From positions 34,791-98,790 of the forward strand of contig DAINRQ010000010.1 of the NCBI GenBank assembly GCA_036741775.1: a stretch of 64,000 bases of DNA, given 5' to 3'. Both the position numbers and the translations under genes were made by a program. Source of the stretch: JAJKIV01 sp036741775 (GTDB lineage Bacteria; Gemmatimonadota; Gemmatimonadetes; Gemmatimonadales; Gemmatimonadaceae). Under the pieces are notes generated by a model. That model made no database searches. It was not told where the DNA came from and saw only the letters and a list, made by a program, of their open reading frames with translations. This document shows, piece after piece, positions 56,885 through 64,000 of this stretch; position 1 is the first letter of the stretch, and every line of letters begins with the position of its first letter.

Positions 56885-57202
56885 ATGTCCTACGCGATCA
56901 TTCGCACCGGCGGCAAGCAGTTCCGTGTCGAGCCGGGTATGACCCTCCGTATCCCCTCCCTGGTCGGTGAGGCGGGCGGCGCGGTCGAATTCAACGAGGT
57001 GCTCCTCGGCTCCGATGGTGACTCGGTCCGCACCGGGGTTCCGACGCTTGCCGGCGCCAAGGTCACGGGCGAAATCGTGAAGCACGGGCGCGGCGACAAG
57101 ATCATCGTGTTCAAGTTCAAGCGCCGGAAGAACTACGCCCGCAAGCAGGGTCACCGGCAGGGCTTCACCGAAGTCCGGATCAAAGACATCACGCTCGGCT
57201 GA
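56885..57202 (+). CDS. rplU: 50S ribosomal protein L21
   Basis: A 105-residue ribosomal protein beginning SYAIIRTGGKQFRVEPG, with GEIVKHGRGDKIIVFKFKRRKNYARKQGHRQ (in parts) forming the conserved basic C-terminal half. ATG at 56885 is set by family length; the frame opens 19 codons earlier, into the promoter. rpmA follows after 13 bases, the near-universal L21-L27 pair. Confidence 0.97.
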   Translation: MSYAIIRTGGKQFRVEPGMTLRIPSLVGEAGGAVEFNEVLLGSDGDSVRTGVPTLAGAKVTGEIVKHGRGDKIIVFKFKRRKNYARKQGHRQGFTEVRIKDITLG

Positions 57203-57215
57203 GGGCGAGGTCGAT

Positions 57216-57497
57216 ATGGCTCATAAGAAAGGCGTCGGCTCGTCCCGAAACGGCCGCGACAGCAATCCGAAATACCGCGGCGTCAAGAAGTTCGGTGGCG
57301 AGCGCGTGGTGGCGGGCAACATCATCATCCGCCAGTGCGGCACCAAGTGGCACCCCGGCCGCAATGTCGGCATGGGGAACGACTACACCATCTATTCGCT
57401 CATCGACGGCGTGGTGAAGTTCGAGCACAAGAACAAAAGCCGCTACAAGGTGAGTGTCTACCCGGCGCAGGCCGCTGAGGAGTCCTCGGCGGCGTGA
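57216..57497 (+). CDS. rpmA: 50S ribosomal protein L27
   Basis: A 93-residue protein of the peptidyl-transferase region. It begins MAHKKGVGSSRNGRDSNPK, with YRGVKKFGGERVVAGNIIIRQ (in parts) and WHPGRNVGMGNDYTI. No cleavable N-terminal extension of the Firmicutes type. Followed by a strong terminator. Confidence 0.97.
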   Translation: MAHKKGVGSSRNGRDSNPKYRGVKKFGGERVVAGNIIIRQCGTKWHPGRNVGMGNDYTIYSLIDGVVKFEHKNKSRYKVSVYPAQAAEESSAA

Positions 57498-57517
57498 GCC
57501 CAACGGTAGCAGAGAAG

Positions 57518-57546
57518 AGCCCCGCCAGCTGCGGGGCTTTTTTTTT
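57518..57546 (+). terminator. rho-independent terminator after rpmA
   Basis: An 8-bp stem AGCCCCGC / GCGGGGCT with a 5-base loop, followed by a run of nine Ts. It ends the rplU-rpmA transcript 20 bases after the rpmA stop. Confidence 0.95.
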
Positions 57547-57693
57547 CGCCCTGCCGGCCCTTTCGACTTGGCTCGCGGCGTCGATTCTCGATTGCCGATT
57601 CGCGACGAGACGGCATCCCGTCTGCAGCCTGATGCAACATCGTTCTGCCGAACGCCGTAGTACAACGGGAACCACCTCTCCCTGGGAACGCCA

Positions 57694-58080
57694 ATGGCAA
57701 TCTGGGACAAGCTCAAGACCGAGCTCGACCGCGCCGGAAAAGCGGCGCAGAACGCCCTCGATGAAGGCAAGATTCGGCTGGAAGCCTTCCGCACCCGCCA
57801 ACTCGCCGACAAGGCCGCGCAGGCGCTGGGATACGCCGTGTACCGCGCGAAGCAGTCCGGCACGGACCTCGATCCGGAGAGCTTCGAGCGACTGAGGGCA
57901 ACCCTCGGTACGCACGAGACCGAGGCCGCTCGGCTCGAGCAGCAGCTGAGGGACATTTCTCAGTCTGAAACAAAGGGATCGGCCGAGCCGCCGCCGGAGT
58001 CCACGTCGTCAGCGTCGTCTTCGCCGCCGCCACCTCCGGCCGACACGCCGCCGCCACCCCCTGAGTCGCCGGCGATGTAG
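57694..58080 (+). CDS. hypothetical helical protein with proline-rich tail
   Basis: A 128-residue protein of no recognised family. Residues 1-90 are amphipathic and charged (DKLKTELDRAGKAAQNALDE, RLEQQLRDISQ), probably coiled. Residues 95-128 are Ser/Pro-rich ending in PPPPPESPAM. The ATG follows GGGAACGCC. Between the terminator at 57546 and this start lie 147 bases with a single GATTCTCGATTGCCGATTC repeat arm (57581-57600). Confidence 0.65.
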   Translation: MAIWDKLKTELDRAGKAAQNALDEGKIRLEAFRTRQLADKAAQALGYAVYRAKQSGTDLDPESFERLRATLGTHETEAARLEQQLRDISQSETKGSAEPPPESTSSASSSPPPPPADTPPPPPESPAM

Positions 58081-58392
58081 TGCCTGTCATTCCGAGCGCA
58101 GCGCCGAAGGCGCCCCGTCGAGGAATCGTCGGCATCCCGCTCGGTGGGCTGGTCCCTCTATCGGGATGAGGAAGAAAACCTGACGCCGATTACGCCGATT
58201 ACGCAGAAGCACGCAGATTCGCCCTCTACCAAGAGAGTAGGTACTCTCGCGCGGCAAGGCCTCCCGATGGAGGGATTTTGCGGAATGGGCGGAATCTGCG
58301 GCCCATCTGCCTCAGGTCTTCCCAGGTCCTCCCCGTAGAGGGGACTTCTACCACCATCCCCGCGATTCCTCGCTGCGCTCGGAATGACGAGG
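58081..58392. repeat. composite intergenic repeat region between convergent genes
   Basis: A 312-base gene-free gap flanked by an inverted pair: GTCATTCCGAGCGCAGCG (58086-58103) with AGGAATCG (58121-58128), and CGATTCCTCGCTGCGCTCGG continuing to AATGAC (58363-58388). The left copy is interrupted by a small hairpin GCGCC-GAA-GGCGC. Inside are two GCCGATTAC units (58184-58200), then GCAGAAGCACGCAGATT, and a partly complementary GCGGAATCTGCGG-like stretch near 58280-58300. No coding signal. Confidence 0.75.
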
Positions 58393-59739
58393 TTACGGAC
58401 GCCGGTATGCTGGCGGGTACGTCTTGTACCGCTCCATCAGCTCGTCCTGCCGCGACGGCTCCATGATTTCGCGGCCGCGGATCAGCACGTGCTCCGCCCG
58501 CGTCGAGAGCTCGAACGGATCACCGCTCCACACCACGAGGTTCGCGTCGCGCCCCGGCTGAAGCGATCCCAGACGATTCGCGACGCCGAGGACTTCGGCG
58601 GGCGTCAACGTGATGGCGCGCAACGCGTCGTCCCACGTCATGCCGAACGCCACGGCGACACCGGCGTCGTATTTCAGGTTGCGCACGTTGAAGACCTCCT
58701 CGCCGCCGCTCCCGTTCGCGATCAACACGACCTTCACGCCGGCACGTTGCAGGTGCGCCGGCGTCTCCTGGCGCTGGCCTAGCGCGGCGAAGCTCGTCGG
58801 GATGTTGTTCATCGACCCGACAACGACCGGGACGTTCGCCGCGGCGAGCCGGTCCGCGACCATCCACGATTCGGCTCCGCCCCCGATGATGACCCGCACG
58901 TTCGTCTCGCGAGCGAGCCGGAGCACCGCGTCGATGTCGCTCGCCCGGTCGGCGTTCACGAGCAACGGTAGCCGCCCTTGCACCACCGGAATCAACGCTT
59001 CGAGGTCCAGACGACGGCCGGCGAAATCTCTGGTCTGCGCACGCTCGAACTCGGCGCGGCGGGCGGCGTAGGCGCGCGCATCCTGCAACAACTCCTTCAG
59101 CCGAACGTACTGCTCGCCACGCGCGTTCGTGTTGCCCGATCGCGCGTCACCGAACTGCGCCACCATTGCGACCGGCGCCTTGTTGAGCATGTCGGTGAGC
59201 GTTCCAGGCACGAGATCCAGCAGCGCCGCCTGGCCGGCAACGAGTCCCCCCGTGGGAACCACGACGACGGACGTGATCCCATCATTGCGCGCTGGCGCGA
59301 GCATCGTCGATGCCGGGTTGACCCCCTCCCACACGGGGAACGCTGCGGCCACGGCGTTCTCACCGCGTGCGCCTCGGTCCACAGTCGTCTGCACCTGACC
59401 GATCTCGTTCACACCGAGACCCGTCAGCGCGTTGATCAGCCCCGGCGTCACCCATTTCCCGGTTGCGTCGATTCGCGTCGCGCCCGAGGGGACCGTCACG
59501 TTCGCGCCGACTGCCACGATCTTGCCGTCGCGCACCAGCACGGTGCCGTTCTCGATGACTGGCCCGCTCACCGGGAACACTCGCCCGCCCGTGATCGCGA
59601 TCGTCTGCGCGCGCGCGGTGCAGGGGAAAGAGAGCGCAACCGCAGCGCCTAACGTGAGTAGCACACTGCGTCGGTGACCCTCACCCCTCGTAGAGGCTCC
59701 GGTTCCCGGTTCCCCCCGCCCGGTTCCGATTCTCATCAT
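58393..59739 (-). CDS. secreted amidohydrolase-like protein lacking the HxH metal motif
   Basis: A 448-residue amidohydrolase-superfamily protein with a signal peptide (about residues 26-44, ending TARAQ). ITGGRVFPVSGPVIENGTVLVRDGKIVAVG is the N-terminal beta-sandwich (in parts), and GSLQPGRDANLVVWSGDPF the C-terminal one. Where the family has the HxH metal ligands after PGLID, this has PGLINALTG, and the HSDD-type catalytic Asp region reads VLIANGSGG. Hydrolysis is therefore doubtful. ATG 59739 gives an ATGA overlap but a repeat-derived head; GTG 59664 is an alternative. Confidence 0.85.
   Translation of the reverse strand: MMRIGTGRGEPGTGASTRGEGHRRSVLLTLGAAVALSFPCTARAQTIAITGGRVFPVSGPVIENGTVLVRDGKIVAVGANVTVPSGATRIDATGKWVTPGLINALTGLGVNEIGQVQTTVDRGARGENAVAAAFPVWEGVNPASTMLAPARNDGITSVVVVPTGGLVAGQAALLDLVPGTLTDMLNKAPVAMVAQFGDARSGNTNARGEQYVRLKELLQDARAYAARRAEFERAQTRDFAGRRLDLEALIPVVQGRLPLLVNADRASDIDAVLRLARETNVRVIIGGGAESWMVADRLAAANVPVVVGSMNNIPTSFAALGQRQETPAHLQRAGVKVVLIANGSGGEEVFNVRNLKYDAGVAVAFGMTWDDALRAITLTPAEVLGVANRLGSLQPGRDANLVVWSGDPFELSTRAEHVLIRGREIMEPSRQDELMERYKTYPPAYRRP
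59699..59733. repeat. GGTTCCC-type repeat arm
   Basis: CCGGTTCCCGGTTCC and CCCGGTTCCGATTCTC units, of the same family as 43267-43382. The sequence encodes the first residues (GTGRGEPGTG) of the amidohydrolase-like protein if its ATG is used. Confidence 0.65.
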
Positions 59740-61190
59740 GGTTTCTCTCCGTTCGGGACGTTCCCGAGCTCGAAATCAGTACGCCACCACGTGGCGGGGT
59801 TCGCGCGGTCATACGCGGTCGCGCCGTCGATCCACACCTGGTCCACGCGCGAATAGACGCTGAACGGGTTGCCCGACCAGAGGACAACGTCGGCGTTCTT
59901 GCCGACTTCGATCGAGCCGATCCGGTCGTCGAGCCCGATGGCCCACGCCGGGTTGATCGTCAGCCACTTGATGGCTTCATCCTCGCTGGTGCGGATGCCG
60001 AGGCGCTCCCCGGCCGCCATCGCCTTGGCTGCATCGTGGTTGAGTCGCTGCATGCCCGACGCGTCGTCCGAGTGCACGATCGCGCGCGCACCGGCGGCGG
60101 CGACCATGGCGAGGTTCGCGCGCACGCCGTCCATCGCCTCCATCTTGAAGCCGCCCCAGTCCGACCACAGCGACGCCGAGATGCCTTCCTTCGCGAGCAG
60201 GTCCGCGATCTTGTACGCCTCCACCCCGTGGTGGAACGACCGGATCTTGTAGCCGAACTCCTTCGCGATATCGATCATCTGCGCCATCTCGTCGGCGCGG
60301 TAACAGTGGTTCTGCACGAAGATGTTTCCGCGCAGCACCTCGGCGAGCGTTTCGAGCCCGAGGTCGCGCGTGGGCGGGTCGCCCTGCTTGTCGGCGTTCC
60401 ACTTGTCCCACCGCCGCCGATACGCTTCCGCCTGAATCCACGCCGCGCGATACCCCGCGACGTTGCCCATCCGTGTCGACGGGCCGCGCTGCGCATAGAC
60501 GCGCTTCGGGTTCTCGCCGCAGGCCATCTTCAGGCCGTACCTCGCGCCAGGGAACTTCATCTCCTGCACGGTGCGCCCGGGGACCATCTTCAGGATCACG
60601 CTGCGTCCGCCGATGAGGTTCGCGGATCCGGGGAGGATCTGTGCGGTCGTGACGCCGCTCGCGAGCGCGCGCGGGAACTGCGGGTCATGCGGCCACACGG
60701 AATGCTCGGCCCACACGTTCGCCGTGACCGGATTCGTGGCCTCGTTGCCGTCTGACAGCGCGTCCACGCCGGGTGCGGCGTACACGCCGAGGTGTGAATG
60801 GCTGTCGACGATTCCCGGCGTCATGTACCTGCCGCCTCCGTCCACGACGTCCGCGTCGGCAGGTGCGCTGACCGTGACACCGACCGCCGCGATCTTCCCA
60901 TCGCGGAGGAGCACGCTGCCGTTTCGGATGGTCGGGCCGGCGGCGGTCATGATGATCACGTCGCGGATGAGCGTCGGCCGGGTTGTCGGTGCGGCGTACG
61001 TGCTCGGGAAGGGATCGGCGTTAGGCGCCGACACGCCGCCGGGGCCGATCGGCGGCCGGGCGGTATCGCTTCGCGCGGCGGCCGGAGCCGCTTGCCGGGG
61101 CGCGGGCGCCGATGTCGTCTGTGCCGGCGCGCATGCCGCGATGAGCGCGACGCCGGCGACGAGGCGAGTTCGCATTGCTCGAGTTCGCAT
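59736..61190 (-). CDS. amidohydrolase family protein, probable lipoprotein
   Basis: A 484-residue imidazolonepropionase-type amidohydrolase. A lipobox LIAAC (Cys about residue 22) indicates export and lipid attachment. TPGIVDSHSHLGVY carries the HxH metal pair; FHHGVEAYKIADLL and IVHSDDASGM give further ligands and the catalytic Asp. LNHDAAKAMAAGERLGI is a family block. Start at 61190 (MRTRAMRTRLV) or 61175; a small duplication encodes the two MRTR copies. The open frame extends to 61280, where it would overlap ugpQ. Unlike its neighbour, this protein has an intact active site. Confidence 0.87.
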   Translation of the reverse strand: MRTRAMRTRLVAGVALIAACAPAQTTSAPAPRQAAPAAARSDTARPPIGPGGVSAPNADPFPSTYAAPTTRPTLIRDVIIMTAAGPTIRNGSVLLRDGKIAAVGVTVSAPADADVVDGGGRYMTPGIVDSHSHLGVYAAPGVDALSDGNEATNPVTANVWAEHSVWPHDPQFPRALASGVTTAQILPGSANLIGGRSVILKMVPGRTVQEMKFPGARYGLKMACGENPKRVYAQRGPSTRMGNVAGYRAAWIQAEAYRRRWDKWNADKQGDPPTRDLGLETLAEVLRGNIFVQNHCYRADEMAQMIDIAKEFGYKIRSFHHGVEAYKIADLLAKEGISASLWSDWGGFKMEAMDGVRANLAMVAAAGARAIVHSDDASGMQRLNHDAAKAMAAGERLGIRTSEDEAIKWLTINPAWAIGLDDRIGSIEVGKNADVVLWSGNPFSVYSRVDQVWIDGATAYDRANPATWWRTDFELGNVPNGEKP

Positions 61191-61276
61191 TGCGAGCGTT
61201 GTTCTCCTGCTGGGGTACACGTAAAAGGGGCGGGACGCGGGCGAAGATGGGTCGCGCCGCTGATCGCCGCGAGGGT

Positions 61277-62002
61277 TCATCCTGTTCGGCGCGCGTCCAC
61301 GAGTGCGCGCATGGCTCCAGGGGTGTCCGTGCAGATGCCATCGACGCCCCAGTCGAGGAGTTGACCGGCGACTCGTATGTCATTCACCGTCCACGCGATC
61401 ACGCGACCGCCGGCGCCGTGTACAAGGCGAACGAGCGATTCGTCGATGAGTTCCCAGTGCTGCCAGAGGTCGCGCGCCCGTGCGTCGCGCATGGGGCGAA
61501 TCGGGTCGACTGGGTAGCTCGTCTGGAGAATACCGGTCGGGATGTCTGACGCGATTTCGGCGACGCGCCGGGCAACGCGATGGTCGAAGCTGTGAACGGC
61601 ACACCGGCGGTCCGATGCGCGAATGGCGGCCACCACCTCGTTCTCAATTCCCGGCATTTTGACTTCGACGTATACGGGGGCTGACTTCGGAGCCTCGAAC
61701 AGTACCTCGGCCAGGGTGGGAACGCGCTCGCCCGCGATGGGCACGGCCTGCACGTCGGCGAGCGTCGATTCGGCAAGGCGGATCGCCGGTCCCGAGTCTC
61801 CGGGTCGCGCATTCGTCGTGGGGTCGTGGTGCACAACCACCACGCGGTCGGAGGTGGCGTGGACGTCGAGCTCGATGGCGTCGGCGCCGTCGGCGAAGGC
61901 ACGCTGGAACGACGGCAGGGTATTCTCGCGGATCTCCCGCGGCGAGCCGCGGTGACCGATGACCTCGGCGGGCACCGACCCGCGTTCACTCGTGTAAGCC
62001 AT
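61277..62002 (-). CDS. ugpQ: glycerophosphodiester phosphodiesterase
   Basis: A 241-residue GDPD-fold enzyme releasing glycerol-3-phosphate from glycerophosphodiesters. VIGHRGSPREIRENTLPSF (in parts; catalytic His and the GHRG...ENT signature, about residues 15-33), IELDVHATSDRVVVVHHDP (metal ligands and second His) and the C-terminal WTVNDIRVAGQLLDWGVDGICTD (in parts) are intact. No signal peptide, so cytoplasmic. Divergent from the ECF sigma gene; 87 bases separate the two starts. Confidence 0.93.
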   Translation of the reverse strand: MAYTSERGSVPAEVIGHRGSPREIRENTLPSFQRAFADGADAIELDVHATSDRVVVVHHDPTTNARPGDSGPAIRLAESTLADVQAVPIAGERVPTLAEVLFEAPKSAPVYVEVKMPGIENEVVAAIRASDRRCAVHSFDHRVARRVAEIASDIPTGILQTSYPVDPIRPMRDARARDLWQHWELIDESLVRLVHGAGGRVIAWTVNDIRVAGQLLDWGVDGICTDTPGAMRALVDARRTG

Positions 62003-62051
62003 TGACCCGCGCGAACCTAGACAAGACCGCCTCGTGCGTCAAGCGAGCCTT

Positions 62052-62075
62052 AACACCAGGGACGGTCGACCGTCC
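62052..62075 (+). promoter_or_regulatory. possible ECF-type promoter and palindrome before the sigma gene
   Basis: AAC (62052-62054), a 16-base spacer and CGTC (62071-62074) fit the general ECF promoter form. The perfect 16-base palindrome GGACGGTCGACCGTCC (62060-62075) overlaps the -10 side. The sigma ATG is at 62090, 15 bases on. Confidence 0.4.
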
Positions 62076-62089
62076 AACCAGTTGACCGC

Positions 62090-62644
62090 ATGGGCCAGAA
62101 CCGTGACCCACTGGATGGTTCCACCGACGTCGCACTCATCGCCCGGTGGAAGGCCGGCGATGAGCGCGCCGCCACCGCGTTGGTGGAGCGCCACGCGCCG
62201 GCGCTGGCGCGTTTCGCGGTCAGTCTCGGAGCACGCGAGACTGTCGAGGAGGTCGTTCAGGACACGTTCGTACGGGCATTCGGGTCGATCGATTCCTTTC
62301 GCGCCGACAGCGCATTGCGGACCTGGCTCTTCACGATCGAGCGCCGCTTGATCCTCGACCGGAGGCGCGCCGAGCGGCGGAATCGAGAGGACACGTCGAT
62401 CGAGGAGACCCATGCCGCCACGGAGTTCGACGCCCTCGATGGACTGGTTGCCGAGGAAGCGGAGACGCGCGTCGCGAGAGCGGTGGAGCAGTTGTCGCGG
62501 TTGCAGCGCGAGGTGTTCCTGTTGCGGGTGAATGAGGGGTTGTCCTACAAGGAAATCGCCGAAATCGTCGGCAGCACGGAGGGAGCGGCGCGGGTGCACT
62601 ACCACAACGCGATGCGAGCCGTGAAGGAGCTACTGTATGTCTGA
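62090..62644 (+). CDS. ECF-family RNA polymerase sigma factor
   Basis: A 184-residue group 4 sigma factor with region 2 (DERAATALVERHAPALARFA, EEVVQDTFVRAFGSIDSF, LRTWLFTIERRLILDRRR, about residues 23-95) and region 4 (LSRLQREVFLLRVNEGLSYKEIAEIVGST in parts, about 138-166). There is no region 3. It is followed by a zinc-finger anti-sigma gene overlapping by eight bases and a Spy-like periplasmic gene, suggesting envelope-stress or metal sensing. Autoregulation is possible. Confidence 0.92.
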   Translation: MGQNRDPLDGSTDVALIARWKAGDERAATALVERHAPALARFAVSLGARETVEEVVQDTFVRAFGSIDSFRADSALRTWLFTIERRLILDRRRAERRNREDTSIEETHAATEFDALDGLVAEEAETRVARAVEQLSRLQREVFLLRVNEGLSYKEIAEIVGSTEGAARVHYHNAMRAVKELLYV

Positions 62645-63290
62645 CTGCGCGAACGTCGAGGTGCGAGAGCTCCTGCCCGAGCTCGCGCGTGGCGCGCTCG
62701 ACACGGTCATGCGAACGCGCGTCGAGGCTCATGTGGCGTCGTGCCCGGACTGCGCGTCGGAGCTCGAGACGCTTCGCCTCGTGCGCGCCGCCTTCGTCCA
62801 CGCTCCGGCGATCGACACGCGTCGCATCGTGGCCGCGCTCCCGAAGCCGCCCGTTGCACCCGCCGCGCATCAACACCGCGGCACTCCGCGGCGGTGGATG
62901 GATTGGCGCATCGCCGCGGCGTTGACGGTGATCACCGTCGGCGGTCTGTCGGTCGCCCTGACGCAGCGTATTCGGGACGGCGGCGCTGCAGCCTCGGTGA
63001 AACCACCGGTGGTCGCCGAGTCCTCCATCGCGGTCGTCCCCCCACCGGCCGGGGTGCCGAACGACAGCGGAGATCGCTCGTCCGGCAGCGTATCCGAGTC
63101 GACACTGGGGCGCGCGGGTCGCACTGAACGAGCCCAGCTCTCAATAGGTGGCGGTGTGGATGACCTCGATCGCGCATCCATCGAGGCGCTCCTCGGCGCG
63201 CTCGACGAGATCGACCGCGCGCCCATCGCGCCGTCCGTCGAGCCGGAGCGCGTGACCGTGCTTCCCACCATCAGCGACGACTCCGAATGA
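62637..63290 (+). CDS. zinc-finger (zf-HC2) anti-sigma factor, membrane protein
   Basis: A 217-residue protein. The N-terminal anti-sigma domain has an early Cys (Cys4) and H-x3-C-x2-C in EAHVASCPDC (about residues 30-39). One membrane helix follows (about 86-105, IAAALTVITVGGLSVAL). The extracytoplasmic part is Pro/Ser-rich and ends with a short helical region (IEALLGALDEID). It would hold the sigma factor at the membrane. Overlaps the Spy-like gene by four bases. Confidence 0.85.
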   Translation: MSDCANVEVRELLPELARGALDTVMRTRVEAHVASCPDCASELETLRLVRAAFVHAPAIDTRRIVAALPKPPVAPAAHQHRGTPRRWMDWRIAAALTVITVGGLSVALTQRIRDGGAAASVKPPVVAESSIAVVPPPAGVPNDSGDRSSGSVSESTLGRAGRTERAQLSIGGGVDDLDRASIEALLGALDEIDRAPIAPSVEPERVTVLPTISDDSE

Positions 63291-63862
63291 GAATCGACTC
63301 CGCCATCCTTCAGGTCGGCGCTGTAGTGGCGTCACTGCTGCTTGTCACGCCCGAGCTGTCGGGGCAACGACTCGATCGCCAGCCGGCGCGCGCGAAAGAA
63401 CAGGGGTCACGCCCGGGCGAACCACTCGAGCGTCAGTTCCGCGAGCGTCTCGCCGAGGTGGTTAGACGACGGCTCAATCTGAACGACGCCCAGATGCGCC
63501 AGCTCCGTCAGGTGAACGAGCGGGTCGAACGCGAGCGGATGCAGCTGCTGCGCGAGGAGCGGCAGGTGCGGGTGGCGCTGCGCTCGGAGATGCTCGCGGC
63601 CGACTCGGCGGATCAGGAAAGGGTGGCGACACTGCTGGACACCACACTGCGCATCCAACGGCGTCGTCTCGATCTCGTCGAGCAGGAGCAGCGTGCGCTA
63701 TCGGCCTTCATGACGCCGCTGCAGCGTGCGCAGTACTTCGCGATCCAGGACGACCTCCGCCGGCGCCTGGAGGACATCCGCCAGCAGCGTCAGCAACGAC
63801 AGCAGAGGAGACCGGGAACGCCGCCTGGCCGGACTCCGGACGGCCGGCCTCCGCAACGGTAG
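63287..63862 (+). CDS. Spy/CpxP-like periplasmic helical protein
   Basis: A 191-residue exported protein: signal peptide (about residues 8-26, ending ELSGQ), then long charged helices (RRRLNLNDAQMRQLRQVNER, MQLLREERQVRVALRSEM) and an LTxxQ-type motif in FMTPLQRAQYFAIQDDLRRR (about residues 145-164). The tail is Gln/Arg/Pro-rich. The family senses metal or acts as a periplasmic chaperone. Coupled to the anti-sigma gene (ATGA), so probably its signalling partner or target. Confidence 0.8.
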   Translation: MRIDSAILQVGAVVASLLLVTPELSGQRLDRQPARAKEQGSRPGEPLERQFRERLAEVVRRRLNLNDAQMRQLRQVNERVERERMQLLREERQVRVALRSEMLAADSADQERVATLLDTTLRIQRRRLDLVEQEQRALSAFMTPLQRAQYFAIQDDLRRRLEDIRQQRQQRQQRRPGTPPGRTPDGRPPQR

Positions 63863-63873
63863 TCGGCGTTGCG

Positions 63874-63902
63874 TTGAGGGGCGTCGTCCGGGCGGCTACA
63901 TT
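63874..63902 (+). promoter_or_regulatory. promoter of tRNA-Leu
   Basis: TTGAGG (63874-63879), 17-base spacer, TACATT (63897-63902), eight bases before the tRNA 5' end. Confidence 0.5.
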
Positions 63903-63910
63903 TCGTGTGC

Positions 63911-63994
63911 GCCCGGGTGGCGGAATTGGTAGACGCAGGGGACTCAAAATCCCCCGACCTTTGGGTCTTACGAGTTCGAGTCTCGTCCCGGGTA
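63911..63994 (+). tRNA. tRNA-Leu (anticodon CAA)
   Basis: An 84-base class II tRNA. Acceptor stem GCCCGGG pairs with CCCGGGT (G-U at the first pair), discriminator A73. The D-arm contains GGCGGAATTGGTAGACGC. The anticodon stem GGGGA/TCCCC encloses loop CTCAAAA, anticodon CAA, reading UUG. A long variable arm includes GACCTTTGGGTC. T-arm ACGAG-TTCGAGT-CTCGT. CCA is not encoded. Confidence 0.96.
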
Positions 63995-64000
63995 CTTCGA

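Overview
The window is GC-rich, gene-dense bacterial chromosome made almost entirely of housekeeping genes in long, tightly coupled operons. Neighbouring genes repeatedly overlap by four bases (ATGA, GTGA or TTGA), and GTG and TTG starts are common. The gene mix (split isobutyryl-CoA-type mutase with MeaB, AtuA pair, HEAT/HD-GYP proteins, archaeal-type Psd, a LexA with direct-repeat-like operators) and the short GGGAATC-type interspersed repeats are most consistent with Gemmatimonadota. That assignment is an inference from content, not a database result. I see no prophage, transposase, CRISPR array, rRNA or plasmid function.

Layout. 10-408 holds a four-helix-bundle protein. A minus-strand block (15095 down to 425) reads truA, a transaldolase-like gene, htrA, purB, purC, psd, pssA, purS, purQ, a zinc-ribbon gene, purL, purF, ppdK. 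This joins purine synthesis to the two-step phosphatidylethanolamine branch. From 15246 the plus strand carries a GAF protein and trpD. The convergent lexA follows, and then trpC-trpF-trpB-[HEAT]-[HD-GYP]-trpA and a chemoreceptor. The lexA/trpC intergenic region holds a ladder of four CCGAA boxes, probably the LexA operator. Next come folK-panB-panC-yqeK-LytR_C, converging on rlmN and an outer-membrane-like protein.

The block 32317-40469 is vanZ-like, aspS, phoH, pgpH, ybeY and two CNNM/CBS genes (translation, RNA maturation, c-di-AMP turnover, ion transport). Then 40466-47950 is an acyl-CoA module: meaB, mutase large subunit (isobutyryl-CoA-type specificity residues), an interposed methyltransferase, the B12-binding subunit, a methylcrotonyl-type carboxyltransferase, AtuA and an AtuA-like protein. 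After this come a U32/RlhA-type protein, recQ, an acyl-CoA dehydrogenase, an isoprenylcysteine-type methyltransferase, rng, and rplU-rpmA with a clear promoter and terminator. The right end has a composite repeat region, two secreted amidohydrolases (one lacking the metal motif), ugpQ, an ECF sigma/anti-sigma/Spy-like trio and tRNA-Leu(CAA).

The most notable points are: two signalling genes sharing an N-terminal domain inside the trp operon; the lexA operator ladder, which also covers the trpC ribosome site; a transaldolase-like protein missing its catalytic Asp and Lys; repeats translated as parts of several proteins (PPDK tail, methyltransferase head, carboxylase linker, amidohydrolase head); and TTAG/CTAA tetramers being rare except inside GTTAGG/CCTAAC.
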